A stretch of 12,759 nt of DNA, taken from NCBI GenBank assembly GCA_937998635.1, contig CALLDA010000021.1, positions 1-12,759 of the forward strand, given 5' to 3'. Positions 12,222 to 12,759 of the stretch are shown here, piece by piece. The notes under the pieces are model-generated. The model saw nothing but the letters and a program-made list of their open reading frames with translations, did no database searches and had not been told where the DNA came from. Each line of letters opens with the position of its first letter. Within the stretch, counting starts at the first letter, position 1. A program made the position numbers and the translations under genes. The DNA is from an uncultured Pseudomonadales bacterium. GTDB lineage: Bacteria; Pseudomonadota; Gammaproteobacteria; Pseudomonadales; Porticoccaceae.

Positions 12222-12759
12222 TCAACCAATAAAAACAGGTGTCGCAATATACTCCCAGACAATAGTCATACCCACCAGAACAACGACAACGTACACCAAA
12301 GCCACCATAAATACGGCGCTGGCATAGAGAAAGCCACGATCCCAGGGCACATTCATCAGGATGGGAATCGCCATATAGACCAGATAAATAACATAAATTG
12401 CAGCACCCGTGGCGGCAATAATATCGAGCCACCAAATAGGATAAGCCGTCAATGCGCCGGCCAGAAATAGCGGCGTACAGGCATAACCCATTAACACTAC
12501 GCCCTTGATGGGAAAAGACCGAGTCTGATAGGTCTGCGACATCCAGTTGACCATGAGTCCGATAAAAACCACGGCACCCAACAGGGCGATATAACTCAGT
12601 ACAACAAGAGGAATAGCACTCGCTTCGGTCAAACGCACTACATCGTCCCCGATGACGATCCAGCCGGTTTTAGTGCTGCCTATATAAATACCCAGTGCTG
12701 GCAGCAAGGCCATAATAATGGGGTAAGGCAATAATCGCTTAATCTGTTCGTCCGTCAAA
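12222..12759 (-). CDS. Yip1-family multi-pass membrane protein (N-terminus beyond window)
   Basis: At least 178 residues, with the 5' end cut by the window edge; the codon at the boundary (TTG) is read as an internal leucine rather than a start. The visible part starts TDEQIKRLLPYP and has about five hydrophobic helices, near residues 12-28, 48-70, 84-104, 111-132 and 145-166. The arrangement of a polar lead into RLLPYPIIMALLPALGIYIG, and VVNWM- and GYACTPLFLAGAL-like stretches, resembles bacterial Yip1 domain proteins (PF04893). The family has no defined bacterial role that I know of. It ends in TGA at 12224-12222 with no intrinsic terminator after it. Confidence 0.72.
   Translation of the reverse strand, partial: LTDEQIKRLLPYPIIMALLPALGIYIGSTKTGWIVIGDDVVRLTEASAIPLVVLSYIALLGAVVFIGLMVNWMSQTYQTRSFPIKGVVLMGYACTPLFLAGALTAYPIWWLDIIAATGAAIYVIYLVYMAIPILMNVPWDRGFLYASAVFMVALVYVVVVLVGMTIVWEYIATPVFIG

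Noticed and set aside
12192..12470. Plus-strand frame of 92 codons opposite the Yip1 gene
   Set aside because: It is antisense to a gene with clear membrane-protein periodicity, and its histidine- and asparagine-rich composition is typical of the complement of such a gene.
1..12759. Mobile elements, CRISPR arrays, toxin-antitoxin or phage-defence genes
   Set aside because: No transposase, integrase, spaced identical repeats, tRNA-associated att site or defence-protein motif was found. The genes are conserved chromosomal functions.

Overview
The window looks like core chromosome of a gammaproteobacterium outside the Enterobacterales, with a layout like that of Pseudomonas and related marine groups. 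The protein families point there: an AlgU-type RpoE, RseA/MucA, RseC/MucC, MucD, NadB, SdhE, YgfX and YgfZ. So does the gene order, since algU-muc-lepA-lepB-DUF4845-rnc lying divergent from nadB is, from memory, the Pseudomonas order. Base composition is close to balanced by eye. I see no insertion sequence, integrase, CRISPR array, tRNA or rRNA. Genus cannot be fixed from the sequence alone.

Left block (1-6984, all minus strand). Transcription runs from right to left: rpoE/algU, rseA/mucA, rseC/mucC, mucD, lepA, lepB, a DUF4845 protein and the start of rnc. This is the envelope-stress sigma factor with its membrane anti-sigma factor and periplasmic protease, followed by translation and secretion housekeeping genes. 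Two things depart from the textbook locus. There is no rseB/mucB gene between mucA and mucC; only 196 non-coding bases are there. Also, rpoE and mucA are separated by 235 bases that contain a near-consensus sigma-E promoter, GGAACCT-N16-TCTGA. The anti-sigma factor therefore probably has its own sigma-E-driven promoter, in addition to a likely autoregulatory promoter (GAACCA-N16-TCTGT) upstream of rpoE.

Middle block (6985-9939). nadB runs divergently from rpoE. It converges on an sdhE-ygfX pair (minus strand, overlapping reading frames). SdhE attaches FAD to succinate dehydrogenase, and NadB is itself a flavoprotein of the same superfamily. sdhE is divergent from ygfZ.

Right block (9940-12759). 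ygfZ (folate-binding Fe-S protein maintenance) overlaps a small PGPGW-type membrane protein gene. That gene collides tail to tail with gloA (glyoxalase I), overlapping by 21 bases. A 447-base non-coding stretch rich in short imperfect repeats follows, and then the 3' part of a Yip1-family membrane protein gene that runs off the window.

Recurring small-scale features are the main oddities. Short imperfect tandem repeats sit at gene edges: 18 bp x3 over the nadB stop, 13 bp x3 over the ygfZ start, 21 bp x2 upstream of rpoE, and 14 bp x2 and 16 bp x2 upstream of gloA. Tiny ORFs overlap the starts of rpoE, mucC and ygfZ, in two cases with a better Shine-Dalgarno than the gene itself. Six of the 14 visible gene starts appear to be GTG. 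I found no wholly new multi-gene system. The most unusual content is the rewired sigma-E/anti-sigma locus.
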